Below, one piece after another: positions 46,901 to 56,549 of a DNA stretch of 64,000 nt (the first letter of the stretch is position 1; each line of letters begins with the position of its first letter). The notes under the pieces were generated by a model. That model was not told the origin of the DNA. It did no database searches and saw nothing but the letters and a program-made list of their open reading frames with translations. Position numbers and translations under genes: made by a program. The stretch is from Adiantum capillus-veneris (taxonomy: Eukaryota; Streptophyta; Polypodiopsida; Polypodiales; Pteridaceae): contig CM043962.1 in the NCBI GenBank assembly GCA_014529385.2, forward strand, positions 53,217,905 through 53,281,904. The letters are read 5' to 3'.

Positions 46901-47289
46901 GTATCGGGTCTGCCTTGCAAATCTGTCACCTTGGCCACTCCATCCTCTTTGATGCTTGTTACAAAATCCCTTACTCTTTTGATGTCCACCCCTGTTGGTA
47001 TTGCTTCCAAATAGTTATGGAGGTCAATTTTCTCCAAGTAGCCGGCCATTTTGCTTCGTACAAATTCATTGAGCTCTCTTGGCAGCATTGGTAGCTCTAT
47101 TACATTGCCTTCATTGTCTTTGAACACTCCCCGGTAGATCTTCAGGTCGTTTGACTCTAACAGATCCTCTTGTATCCAGGTGCTGGTGGGCTTTAGTGTT
47201 CCCTTTGGAATGACAAAAGGTTCCACCTCATCCAGATAATCTTTGATTGTCATTCTTTTCTTATTTGTCGGTGACTTCGAGGCTGCCAT
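43935..47289 (-). pseudogene. Gypsy-B extra ORF: ~1100-codon coiled-coil protein, sense strand after pol
   Basis: Starts MAASKSPTNKKRM at 47289. The N-terminal domain (230 residues) is followed by a frameshift with a small deletion near 46610. From there one frame runs to 43935, broken only by stops near 46003, 45617, 45400, 45184, 45120, 45030 and 44852. Layout: N-domain, charged Lys/Glu region, Pro-rich spacer (PSPPPSSPPPE), a short folded-looking block (GYTREEAATVAFDLERTG), a long coiled coil (about 45680-44980), then a C-terminal domain of about 285 residues (44789-43935) with no recognised motif. No membrane helix or signal peptide is seen. Several stops fit CAG-to-TAG or CAA-to-TAA change. 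A homologue lies at 36624-38697 in Gypsy-A. Function unknown; a dimeric DNA- or RNA-binding or structural protein is possible. Confidence 0.82.
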
Positions 47290-50028
47290 AGATCCTGTTG
47301 CACTCAGTAATCCAAAGTTAGTGTTTTTTCCATATTAGCTGCGGAACTGAGTTTTACTTATCCAAATGACTTGAAAATTGAAATTATAGCTTAAAAGGAA
47401 CTTGTGAAGCTGTGCATGTGCTCACAGTGCAAATCTGGCCAAAAATTTCCATCTAGACATCCTACGCGTAGGATGTCTTTTTCTTCAGAATTGGTTCATA
47501 CTTGACATGCATGTAGTGTAAGGCTCATGGAGCATGGCTATAGGCTTAGATTTGAATTTGGATGTCAAAAAAATGGATTTTTGGGCTGATTCACGCTTTA
47601 GGTGACAATTTGGGTAGAATGTCCATCATAGGTAGCAATTGATGTCCAAATGGGTTGAAAATTGGTATATGGGCTCATTGCACCATGGTATTGACTCCTA
47701 TGATGTCATTCCTTGCACAGAAGGCTAAATTTATGCTGAAGACATCCTACGCGTAGGATGTCTTTTTCTTCAGAATTACATGAAACTTGTTCTGTGGGTT
47801 GTCCTTGGCCTATGGAACATGGCCATGTTCTTGAATTTGAATTTGGACAAGATTTGATGCTTGTAGGGCTCTGTTAGGTGTTTCTCGGCTCAAACAGTGT
47901 ATCTTGAAGGTGTTGGGGGTCAAAAGTGATTAGAATGGCTTCAAACTTGACATAAGGGCTCATGATGATGAGGTAATTAGATCTGGAATGACAAAACATC
48001 CCTTCCATGCCAAAAAGGTCCATTAGACATCCTACGCATAGGATGTCTTTTTCATCATTTTGACTTCCTGACCACACAAATTGTTTGCTGATGTGTATGT
48101 GAATGTGTTGTGCAAGTTTCATGAGATTTGGACAAGATTTGGTAGGTCAATGGCCCCTTATTGCCTCTATGCCCTAACTTTGCATTTTTCCGTGCATATG
48201 AGGTCAAATCTGGTCCAAATGTGATGAAACTTGGTGTATGGTTTGTAAATGTCATTCAGAACATGTGCATGAAAAAAATTGATGAGGTTTGTGCCAAAAA
48301 GTTCCCTTGAGTAGGATGTCTCCTGGTGATTTTTCAGTGCTAGTGCTTCCAGTGCGTGCCCTTTGCCCCCCTAAGTCCCTTTTGAGCCTAATTTCAACAA
48401 AAAAGTCAAATGGATAGAGTATAACTCCCTGTGTGGACTTCAGAGCCTCCGAGCCGTTTTCTAACTTTTGGAGTGCTTTTTGGCGATTAATTTTCTCGAT
48501 GTTGGTCTCCATAGCTTCCCAATCCCTTGGGGATCCTTGCCGTATGGGATTTGTCGACTTTGGCTTCACCGGAGCTCCATTTGGCAATTTGTCGCTCTAG
48601 AAGCACCCGTGGTTGCGTTTTCATACCTTTGATGATTTGTGGTGGTCTACCACCATAGAACTTGGTTGTTGATGGTCTAGGAAAGCTGCTCGTGAAGTTT
48701 GGTGGCAAACGGACTTGCGGTTTGGCCGCAAGTGCATTTTGACGCTTTGTGTGTCTGATGCCGTTTCTGAGGTTTAGTGCCGCTTTGGGTCACTTTTTGG
48801 TCATGCGGGTCATATGGACTTGTCGAGCATGTCGAGATGCTCCTATCCATGAATTTTGGTAGCATTTGGTCGCCGTTTCGCCAATTTCCCATTTGGTGTC
48901 CTCTTGCGGGTTTCTGGGAATTAGGGTTTTTCCCCATGGTTTCCCACTGCCTTTGGCTATCCAGGACTGGTCTCCTAGACTAGGGTAAGCTGCCGATGAA
49001 GTCTTCTTTCTTTCGGGTTAGCCGTTAGGCCGCTGTTTCTACTTGCAGGTCTCTCCCGCTTGCTTTGTGTGTGACCTCTACGCTAGTTTTCGCGAAATAA
49101 TGACAAACATGCCCGAAGAGCTCAAGGTGGTGAGCCTACCTCTCATGTCCGGAGCTGGTCGGGTAGACGTGCGCGTCGTAGAAGCTGTTGGAAGGTCGAT
49201 CCGCTCTAGGTGGCAAAAGCTCTCTCCACAAAGTCAATAGTGAAAATGAGCTAAAAATGGGGTGAAAATTTCTTATAATGGAGGTCCCCGAACCACTTTT
49301 CATGAAATTTGGCATGTGCTCCTATCTTCTTGCGAGATGCGGTCTAGGCTCAAAAATTTCTTGATTTGGACTCCGTTTGCTCTATTTACCAGAAATTTGG
49401 CATTTCCATCAAAACCTGGCCAAAACACGCTTTCCGCTCCAGTCTCATAATTGCACCCCCACTGTACCATAGGTTGTCCTTTAGTCACTGGTCATCCCCA
49501 TATTTTTTGTTTTTCATTACGACTGTTTTTGCACCTGCTTTTTGTATTTTTGAAGTTTTTCTGCTGAAAACTAGCAAAATTAAAAGGAAAATAGCAAATC
49601 AAACCCAGAAAATCCCCAAAAATCATAATAGATCACAAACATCACCGACACACCTTATATACACTCACATGCATTTTTATGGCCGGATTTCTCCGTTTTA
49701 CCAATATTTTGCCTGAAAAATGGCTATTTCTACTTACATACATACACCTAGGGGCTTGATTTGGCGGTTGGCCCCCTATACCTATAGCTTCATGCTGTAT
49801 AAGGGCATATATACTTGGGTTACTCAAAAAAATTTCACAATCAAACAACAACCCTTAAAATAGTCGAAAATCATGCCCTTTTTTGTTGTTTCTGTTATTG
49901 GTTCCGCATTTGAGAATGCCTCTCCCCCTCCTAGTCGGAGTCCTCCTGGACGACAAGGTTTCGCCTCGGAGTATGTGCCATGCATAGGTTGAAAAATTTG
50001 TGCTAATGCCTGGCCGATTAATGTGGCC
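47290..50028 (-). repeat. Gypsy-B 3' spacer with palindromes
   Basis: Non-coding. A 24-bp palindrome with core CATCCTACGCGTAGGATG (extended by AGA/TCT) lies at 47455-47478 and 47740-47763 (both perfect) and at 48026-48049 (CGCG to CGCA). A half-site is at 48311-48321. Spacings are 285 and 286 bp between full copies. The 49300-49400 part is similar to the Gypsy-A spacer. No gene is recognised; short frames here lack conserved content. Confidence 0.82.
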
Positions 50029-50826
50029 CTATTTTATGCATACTCGGTCAATGCATGGAAAAATTAATGCTGTGCAAGAGAAGGGAATAAGCAAGATGCT
50101 TATTGGCATTCGCCGGTCGAGGCTTCCTGCTTTCTTTGCAAGTAGCAACTGTAACTCTACTGCTCTCTGTTTAATTGTCTTTTTGGCAAGAGGCAATTGC
50201 TTTGCCGACACTGTTGATAGAGTCGTAGCTGTTTCTAAGGATAGAATTGGCTGGGATGTAATAGCTATGGGCCTTATGGCCTTGGCTTTCCATTGGTATT
50301 TTGCTGCTGTCGACTTTTGTAGATGGTTTGGCTCTTTCCTGTTTGCCACTGGTTTGTCTTTCATTTGCATCCACATATATCGGTTTCCTTTTTTGAAACG
50401 CCGCTCTTTGCCTTCCATTATTGCTTGTACGGCAGGTAGTTCCTTTTGCTTTTGCTTTGGTATCCAAATGTGAGTGACCTTTGGATTATTACTAAGCATT
50501 TTCTTTGGTATCCACATCTGTTTTATTACCTTGGTTTGGGGTTGAACCGTCTGCTTTGTTGGAATCCGTTTGTTACATTGTTGTTTTTCCGCCATTGCAT
50601 TTCTATCTTTCCGCATCCATACTTGTTTACCTTGTTTTGGTAGCCTAGATTTTTGCATTGTGGTCGGTGACTTCATCTGTCTGCAATTAGCATGGTTGGC
50701 TTTTACCTGGTTGTTGGTCTCGGGTTTCATGTTGTTCTTTGATGGCATTTGTGCTTTTGTCTTTGTTGCCAGTGATTGCATGGCTTGCAGTTGATCATGA
50801 TGGTATTGCTGAGCAAAAGCTATCAC
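50029..50826 (-). pseudogene. Gypsy-B basic segment with repeated W-x-K motifs
   Basis: An open frame of 265 codons directly follows the stop that ends protease 2, in the phase of continued pol reading, so it was probably the polyprotein C-terminus. It is strongly basic and Gln/Lys-rich. Four related motifs occur: KQVWMRKD, KQMWIPKK, THIWIPKQ and RYMWMQMK, about 19-30 residues apart. Gypsy-A has two degraded versions (QVWV, QVWLKHD). The composition suggests nucleic-acid binding. I do not recognise the family. Confidence 0.55.
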
Positions 50827-51283
50827 CTATTGTTCATGTTCGTGTTGAATTTTGACCGCCTTTGCTTTCCAATCTATCTGGACATTGTATGCTTTTTGCC
50901 AAGGTTGCCCTAGCATCATTGGGTGTTGTGTGCTTTCATCTTTCACCACATAGAATTTGTGTGGGTAAATATATTGATGTAGCTATACATGCAATATAGT
51001 CCATCCTAATGTTTTTAATGGGTGTGATGTGCTACTTTCCAGCACTTGGGGAGTAGGATGAAGTTGATCTGTGACTTTGAGCTGTTGGTATAATCCATAA
51101 GAGATCAAATTTGCTTGAGCGCCCGAATCAAGAAGGGCTGTCGTTCTTTTGCTTCGGCTTGAGCTTCCTCCCGTACTCTCTCTTTTTCCTTCAGTCTTTG
51201 CTTTCCTTGATGAATTTGTTGGAGCATCTTCTGTGTGAGTGGTAGATGATACCTCCTCAGTCAACATCCACTAATCCAATTTG
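50827..51283 (-). pseudogene. Gypsy-B second protease-like domain, after the integrase
   Basis: ALLDSGAQANLIS, a clear retropepsin active-site block with D-S-G complementary to 51121-51129, is followed by LYQQLKVTDQL. After a frameshift near 50985 come FYVVKDE and PMMLGQPWQKAY, the latter matching the ILGxxW end of the fold. The domain lies immediately after the integrase linker (KLKK, then GMGPFVISDL). Gypsy-A has the same domain at the same place. This element also has an ordinary protease before the RT, so it carries two. Confidence 0.8.
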
Positions 51284-51836
51284 GCATTTCTTCACCTCCT
51301 AATGTAGCAAGCTTGACAGCTCCACTTTGTGATAGATCACTAATCACAAATGGTCCCATCCCTCACTTTTTAAGTTTCTTGGCATGTTGCTTCAAGGTAT
51401 AAACAAGTACGTAATCACCTGTTTTAAACTCTTTGGTACGCACATGCTTGTCAAAAAATTCCTTTTGTCTTCTCTTTTTAGCATAGATTGAAGCGACAGC
51501 TCGCAAGCGGAGTTCATCTAGCTTTTCAAGATCATTAATCCTTGAAGAGAGTTCATGCCGTGTCCATTCCAAGCTTGTTGCTACTCGTAGAGTTGGGATC
51601 AAAAACTCTATGGGTAGTATAGCATTTAGGCCAAACACCATGTTGTATGGTGTTGTTCCTATTGATGTTTTGTAAGCTACCCTGTATGCCCATAGTGTTG
51701 AGTGTAGTTGTTGATCCCAATCTGTTCTTGATTCTGACACTATTTTAGTGAGAACCGTGCATAGTGTTTTATTTGTGGCCTCATCTTGCCCATTGGCTTG
51801 TGGATGGTATGGTGTTGATTTCCTATGTATGACCAT
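51284..51836 (-). pseudogene. Gypsy-B integrase C-part
   Basis: It contains the block with the catalytic Glu (HPQANGQDEATNK), LWAYRVAYKTS, MVFGLNAILPIEF and the GDYVLVYTLKQHAKKLKK end. It is separated from the preceding frame by about 150 bp with stops and a shift (51837-51990). No chromodomain is seen. Confidence 0.9.
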
Positions 51837-51991
51837 GAATTCCTCTAGTAGATATTCAATGACTTCATTGAGAAAGTGTGTTCCACGGTCATGACAATTT
51901 CTATTGGTAACCCGTAACGTAGAAAAACATTCTCATACAAAAATTGTGCCATGGTGTGTGCATCAGCTTTTTGTGTTGCTTTGGCTTCGAC

Positions 51992-54109
51992 CTATTTTGT
52001 GAGATAGTCCGTAGCCACAATGATATGTTGGGTATGGGTGCGATATGCAGGGGGTGATATAGGTCCCACAAAATCAATGCCCCATTTTGCAAATGCCCTT
52101 GCCCCCATAATTGGCCTTAATGGCATCTCATATCTTTTTATTGGTATCTTGGTGCGTTGACATGCATCACAACGCTTTACAAACTCGTCGGCATCCATGT
52201 GCAATGTAGGCCACCCAATTCCTGCGGTTAAGACAATTTTTACCGTCTTATGGCTCGAAAAATGGCCTCCACTTATTCCGCTATGTGCATGTTCTAGAAT
52301 CAGCAGGTATTCACTTTCACTTGCACAGATTCTAAGTTGATTGTCCTTTTCCCGCTTATAGAGTTGATTCCCAATTAAATGAAAGTCACGAGCTTCCAGC
52401 TCTATAGCTTTTTCCCGTGCTCTTGTAATGTTCTCAGGGAACGTCCTAGTGGTTAAGAAGTCAATGACATATTGACTCCATGCAGGTGCTGTGTTCACCT
52501 GAAACAAAGTTGTGTGATCCACTGGTCGTTTGGCCCTACATACTGTACAATTGGTAACATAAGAATGTGTATCCACATACATAGTTGTCCAATAAACCCC
52601 TAACTGTTTCAGTCTCCGGTGTGTTTTCACTGTTGAACAATGAAATACACAACCCTGGACATGTGCCTCTTCAAGGTAGCACTCGAATTCTTCCGAATTT
52701 ATACATAATCGTAGGATTAGGTCAGATTCAAGATGATACAGCCGTCCTGCTATCAACTGGAAGTTTTTTGTTTGTCGAATTGTTTGCTGTTTGGATCTGC
52801 ATCCCGTATTATCAAACTCACTTCCGAAGGAGAGAATGCTAACTATTTCCTGAGACCATTTGGGTACCATTTCAATGTTGAAAAGATAAGCATTTGGTAT
52901 GTCATCATCTACTCCTTCAGGAGCTTCCCCGTTGTGTATTCTTGAAAGATGATCTGCTCGCAAATGGGTTTTACCCTTTTTGACCACCACTGTGAAGTCA
53001 AATTCTAGCAATATAATAAACCAGCGTACGATTCTCCCTGTATTGCAAGGTTTATTTACTAGGTACAAAAGAGCTTGATGATCCGTGAAGAACACAAATT
53101 TGTTTGCAAGCAAATAATGCCGAAATTTCTTTACAGCATAAATCATTCCTAACCCTTCCCTCTCGGTGGTTGCGTAGTTCTTTTCAGCACTGTTTAACTG
53201 TCGGCTCGCATAGCAAACCGGAAAATCCATTGTCCCATCTCCAGGTTGAGCTAGAATACTTCCAATTGCATATGCTGAAGCATCAATGTGCACATGGAAT
53301 ATCTTTTCCCAATCTGGTGCCTTTAGTACAGGTGCTGATATAAGGTTTTCCTTCAGCTTTTGGAATGAAGTTTCACACTCCTCGGTCCGCTCGAAATTGA
53401 CTAGCAACGGATACAGAGGTTGTGCGATAACCGCATACATGTATATGAATCTTCGATAATATCCGCAGTGCCCCATGAAGGATTGCACTTGTTTCGCATT
53501 AGTAGGCCTGGGCAGGTCTACAATGACTTTGACTTTCTCTAGGTCTGTGGTTATGCCGTTTCTTGAGACAATGTGTCTTAATATTCGTCCTTGCTTAACC
53601 ATAAATACACATTTTTCCGGGTTTAGAAAGATTCTATATGTTCTGCACTTTTCAAAGACCTTTTGCAAATGGTCTATATGTTCCTCTCGTAGAAGAGAGT
53701 ATACACACAGGTCATCCATGTAAATTTCTAAGAATATTCTTAGGTATTCCTTGAATGCGTGAGTCATTAACCTCCGAAAAGTGGTTGGTGCATTAGTTAA
53801 GCCAAATGGCATAACTAGATAAGCATAAATCCCCCATTCTGTGGCAAAGGCTGTTTTGTGTTGATTTTCCCTTGCTATTGCCAGTTGGTTGTATCCCGAA
53901 AACCCATCCAGAAAGGAATAAGCCCGTTTCTCGGCCACTCGGTCCAGTACATGTTCTGTGATTGGCAAGGGATAATTATCCCTTATGGTCGCTGCATTCA
54001 CCTTCTTGAGGTTTACACACACCCGCAGTTTTCCATTCTTTTTGGGAACTACCACAATGCGTGACACCCAATCTGTATGTTCAATCTCATAGATGAATTC
54101 CGCTTCCAT
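51992..54109 (-). CDS. Gypsy-B RT, RNase H and integrase N-part (705-codon open frame)
   Basis: The longest open frame in Gypsy-B. RT: WVSRIVVVPKKNGKLR, SFLDGFSGYNQ, MPFGLTNAP and YMDD complementary to 53711-53722. RNase H: HIDASAYAIGSILAQPG, TTEREGLGMIYAVKKF and TDHQALLYLVNKP. Two H2C2 zinc modules follow: H-x6-H and C-x2-C around 52675-52530 (LGVYW, CTVC) and again around 52297-52155 (SGGHFS, CDACQRTK). The integrase core then starts (WGIDFVGPI) and the frame ends at TDYLTK. It is part of a gag-pol polyprotein rather than a stand-alone gene, and the frame upstream is broken. Confidence 0.92.
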   Translation of the reverse strand: MEAEFIYEIEHTDWVSRIVVVPKKNGKLRVCVNLKKVNAATIRDNYPLPITEHVLDRVAEKRAYSFLDGFSGYNQLAIARENQHKTAFATEWGIYAYLVMPFGLTNAPTTFRRLMTHAFKEYLRIFLEIYMDDLCVYSLLREEHIDHLQKVFEKCRTYRIFLNPEKCVFMVKQGRILRHIVSRNGITTDLEKVKVIVDLPRPTNAKQVQSFMGHCGYYRRFIYMYAVIAQPLYPLLVNFERTEECETSFQKLKENLISAPVLKAPDWEKIFHVHIDASAYAIGSILAQPGDGTMDFPVCYASRQLNSAEKNYATTEREGLGMIYAVKKFRHYLLANKFVFFTDHQALLYLVNKPCNTGRIVRWFIILLEFDFTVVVKKGKTHLRADHLSRIHNGEAPEGVDDDIPNAYLFNIEMVPKWSQEIVSILSFGSEFDNTGCRSKQQTIRQTKNFQLIAGRLYHLESDLILRLCINSEEFECYLEEAHVQGCVFHCSTVKTHRRLKQLGVYWTTMYVDTHSYVTNCTVCRAKRPVDHTTLFQVNTAPAWSQYVIDFLTTRTFPENITRAREKAIELEARDFHLIGNQLYKREKDNQLRICASESEYLLILEHAHSGISGGHFSSHKTVKIVLTAGIGWPTLHMDADEFVKRCDACQRTKIPIKRYEMPLRPIMGARAFAKWGIDFVGPISPPAYRTHTQHIIVATDYLTK

Positions 54110-54133
54110 CAGTTTATCAATCTCTTCCTTGAT

Positions 54134-55336
54134 TCATTTAGCAAATGTGTCATTATATGTATAAGGACGTTGTTTGCTAGGTTTTGCATCCGATTTCAAA
54201 GGAATTGTATGTTGGCATATCAATGGATCAACTCCTTTGAGGTCTTTATAGGACCAAGCGGACACATCTTTATACTTCGTGAGAAGTTGTGTTAGCTGTG
54301 CTTCCTCCTCAGGCTCTAAATCGTTAGCTATATAGACCGGCTGAGGCTTTTCACCTGGTTCTGCGAGGTCTATTTTTTTTGCAGTTTCAGGCCCATCGTA
54401 AGATTCCTGGTTGGTTCTCTCCCTGATTGATGGTGTCATGATGATTTTTCTATCTTGGATAGTACATTTCCGATAGTGTGCTGATACGTTCATGTTGCCC
54501 TTTTCTGACTCCCCTTTACCATCCCTATCTTCTTCAGTAGTCCATATCTCTCTCAAAGACCGTTTCAGTTCTTGGTATTTCTATTTACGCTCCAGTTTGG
54601 TCCACTCTTGGTCTTTTGTTGTTTCTTTTTTTGATTTTTCAGATTTTTGTGATTTTGTTTTGGTTTTAGCTTTTCTTACCTGTTTTATTTCTTCTCGCGT
54701 TCTTTCTTTTCGATTTTGTGAGAATTTTCCTGATATTTGATCTTTTACACAATCCTCTCCTTTTACAAGCATCAAATAGTGAGTTTTACCTTTTATCCTG
54801 GGCATCAGGTTCTCTCTCGCTTTCTTTCCTGCTCTTTTCCTCCTATAGAGTTCTTGACGTCTAGGGTGTTGATTAGCAAAATCATAAAACTTTATATTCT
54901 CGGCTTCATTTCCACGCTCACTTGAGGTGTCTGAACACTCATTATCTGCATCATCATTTACTTCCAAATGTTCAGATGAGTTGTAAAACTCTTCTTGTTC
55001 TGGAGGTTCTACCGTCTCTTTTTCTAGCACAGTGCTTACCATGTAATAGGGTAGCACATCATAGCCATCCTTATCGCAAAATTTTGTTGTTGGACTATCG
55101 GTAATGGTACAGACATCCAATGTTGCCAGTATGTGTTCCCATTCTAGAGGTTCCAAGGCATCTTCAGGGAAAGGTTCCAGAATATACTCCTTGTCGTCAA
55201 TTGCTCTTTCTAAGACGCATTCCTCTTTTCTTAAGCTTCCACAATGTGAAGCTCCGCACATCCATAGCTCTTTTGGTTGCCCTAACCATGCTGGTAGTTC
55301 TGATCCTACTACTGTAGCCGAATCAAACTCTTCCAC
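54134..55336 (-). pseudogene. Gypsy-B protease-RT linker
   Basis: Acidic then Lys/Arg-rich linker in two frames (55336-54581, 54556-54134), colinear with Gypsy-A. Shared blocks include ASHC, ATLDVC, HYRKCTIQDRK and SYDGPETAKKIDL, plus LITKYKDV-type text just before the RT. No catalytic motif is seen. Confidence 0.8.
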
Positions 55337-55357
55337 TGGTGTTTGGTTTACATCTTT

Positions 55358-56528
55358 CTAACTATGGTCTTTTAGGTGTATTTTAGTTGTCGTCTCGCCA
55401 TGTCTGAGGTATATGTGGTCATAACCCCAATCTTGGACCATCTTCAGTTTTCGCATGAATGGTCGTCCCAAGATTATCTCATAATTGTTCTTTTTATCGA
55501 AATCAACTATTGCAAATGTGCGCTCATACTCGATCCCGCACGAAGTGACAATCACTTTTTCTAAGAGTCATAGAGGCTTCTCCATGAACCCACATGACAA
55601 CTGCAATTTCATTTTGGTAGCCCTCAGAGCTGGTTTTCCCCATTTTTTCCAGATTTCCTTGGTGGCGATAGCAACTCCCGAGGCTACTGTCAAGAATAGC
55701 TTTGGAAACTACTCCTTGGAATTCTACCGGTAGCGTCGTGTTTCCGTCTTCTCCCTCGCAATATTCTCTAACCTTATTCAATGGGACTGGTCTAGTGTTT
55801 AGGTTAGGTTTGTCCAACTCCCTGATTCCTTCTTGGAGCTTCAATGTGGGGTCTCTCACTCCAAATTTTTCTAGGCATTTTCCTACTGTGGTCCACATGT
55901 TTGGCCTTAACCTTAGGAGTTCTGCTAACGTGATTGTGCATGCCACCGGGGTGGATAACAACTCAATCAATCCTTGTGAATCCATCACCTTGTTAGAAGA
56001 AAGTCTTTGAGATGGGATTGCTCTCACTTCCGACTTAGCTTCATATTCTCCCAGGTAAGAGGGTAAAGTTCTCAAAGAGTCTGCTTGGCTGTGCCGCGAA
56101 CTAATAGATCTTTGGTCTCCCCCTTGTGAATGTATCTCAAAGTTCATTTGTGATCTTGCCTCAAATTCTTCAATAGGAGGTAAGATCACATTCTTTTCTT
56201 TTTTCGTGCTATTCATGGGGTTACTCATCCTATTAGCCTCGCTGGCCTCGCGGATTTGATTCCACAGATCATCTAGACCGTTACCGTCCTTACCCATTTC
56301 TGCCAATATTTTAGGCTGGAACCCGTCACTTGCCCCATCAGTGGTATTTGGCACTATGATAGGCTCTCCTCTGGACTCATATTCATTAGTGAGTATTTCC
56401 TTTGTTTCTTCATGTTTCTCTAATGTTGGTTGGATAGGGGTTCGAGCTGGTGCGTCATGACAATTTTCCGGTTTACCCAACGGGTCTTCCATCAATGATT
56501 GAGCCGTCTCGATAATCGTTTTACACAT
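55358..56528 (-). pseudogene. Gypsy-B protease 1
   Basis: A 334-codon frame (56528-55524) carries a hydrophilic linker and then reaches the protease, where a frameshift disturbs the active site (AILDSS instead of AILDSGA). The next frame continues VAIATK, WGKPAL and, from 55555, VTSCGIEYERTFAIVDF and IILGRPFMRKL. It is colinear with the Gypsy-A protease and in the normal position before the RT. Confidence 0.87.
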
Positions 56529-56549
56529 ATCTAACCTTTGTTTTTCTAT

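Noticed and set aside
48487-48937. Minus-strand frames of 73-86 codons in the Gypsy-B spacer
   Set aside because: No counterpart in the Gypsy-A spacer and no motif; overlapping frames on both strands are equally long.
50000-50794. Plus-strand frames with hydrophobic stretches resembling membrane proteins
   Set aside because: They are the complement of the basic W-motif segment, which lies in phase with the Gypsy-B polyprotein.
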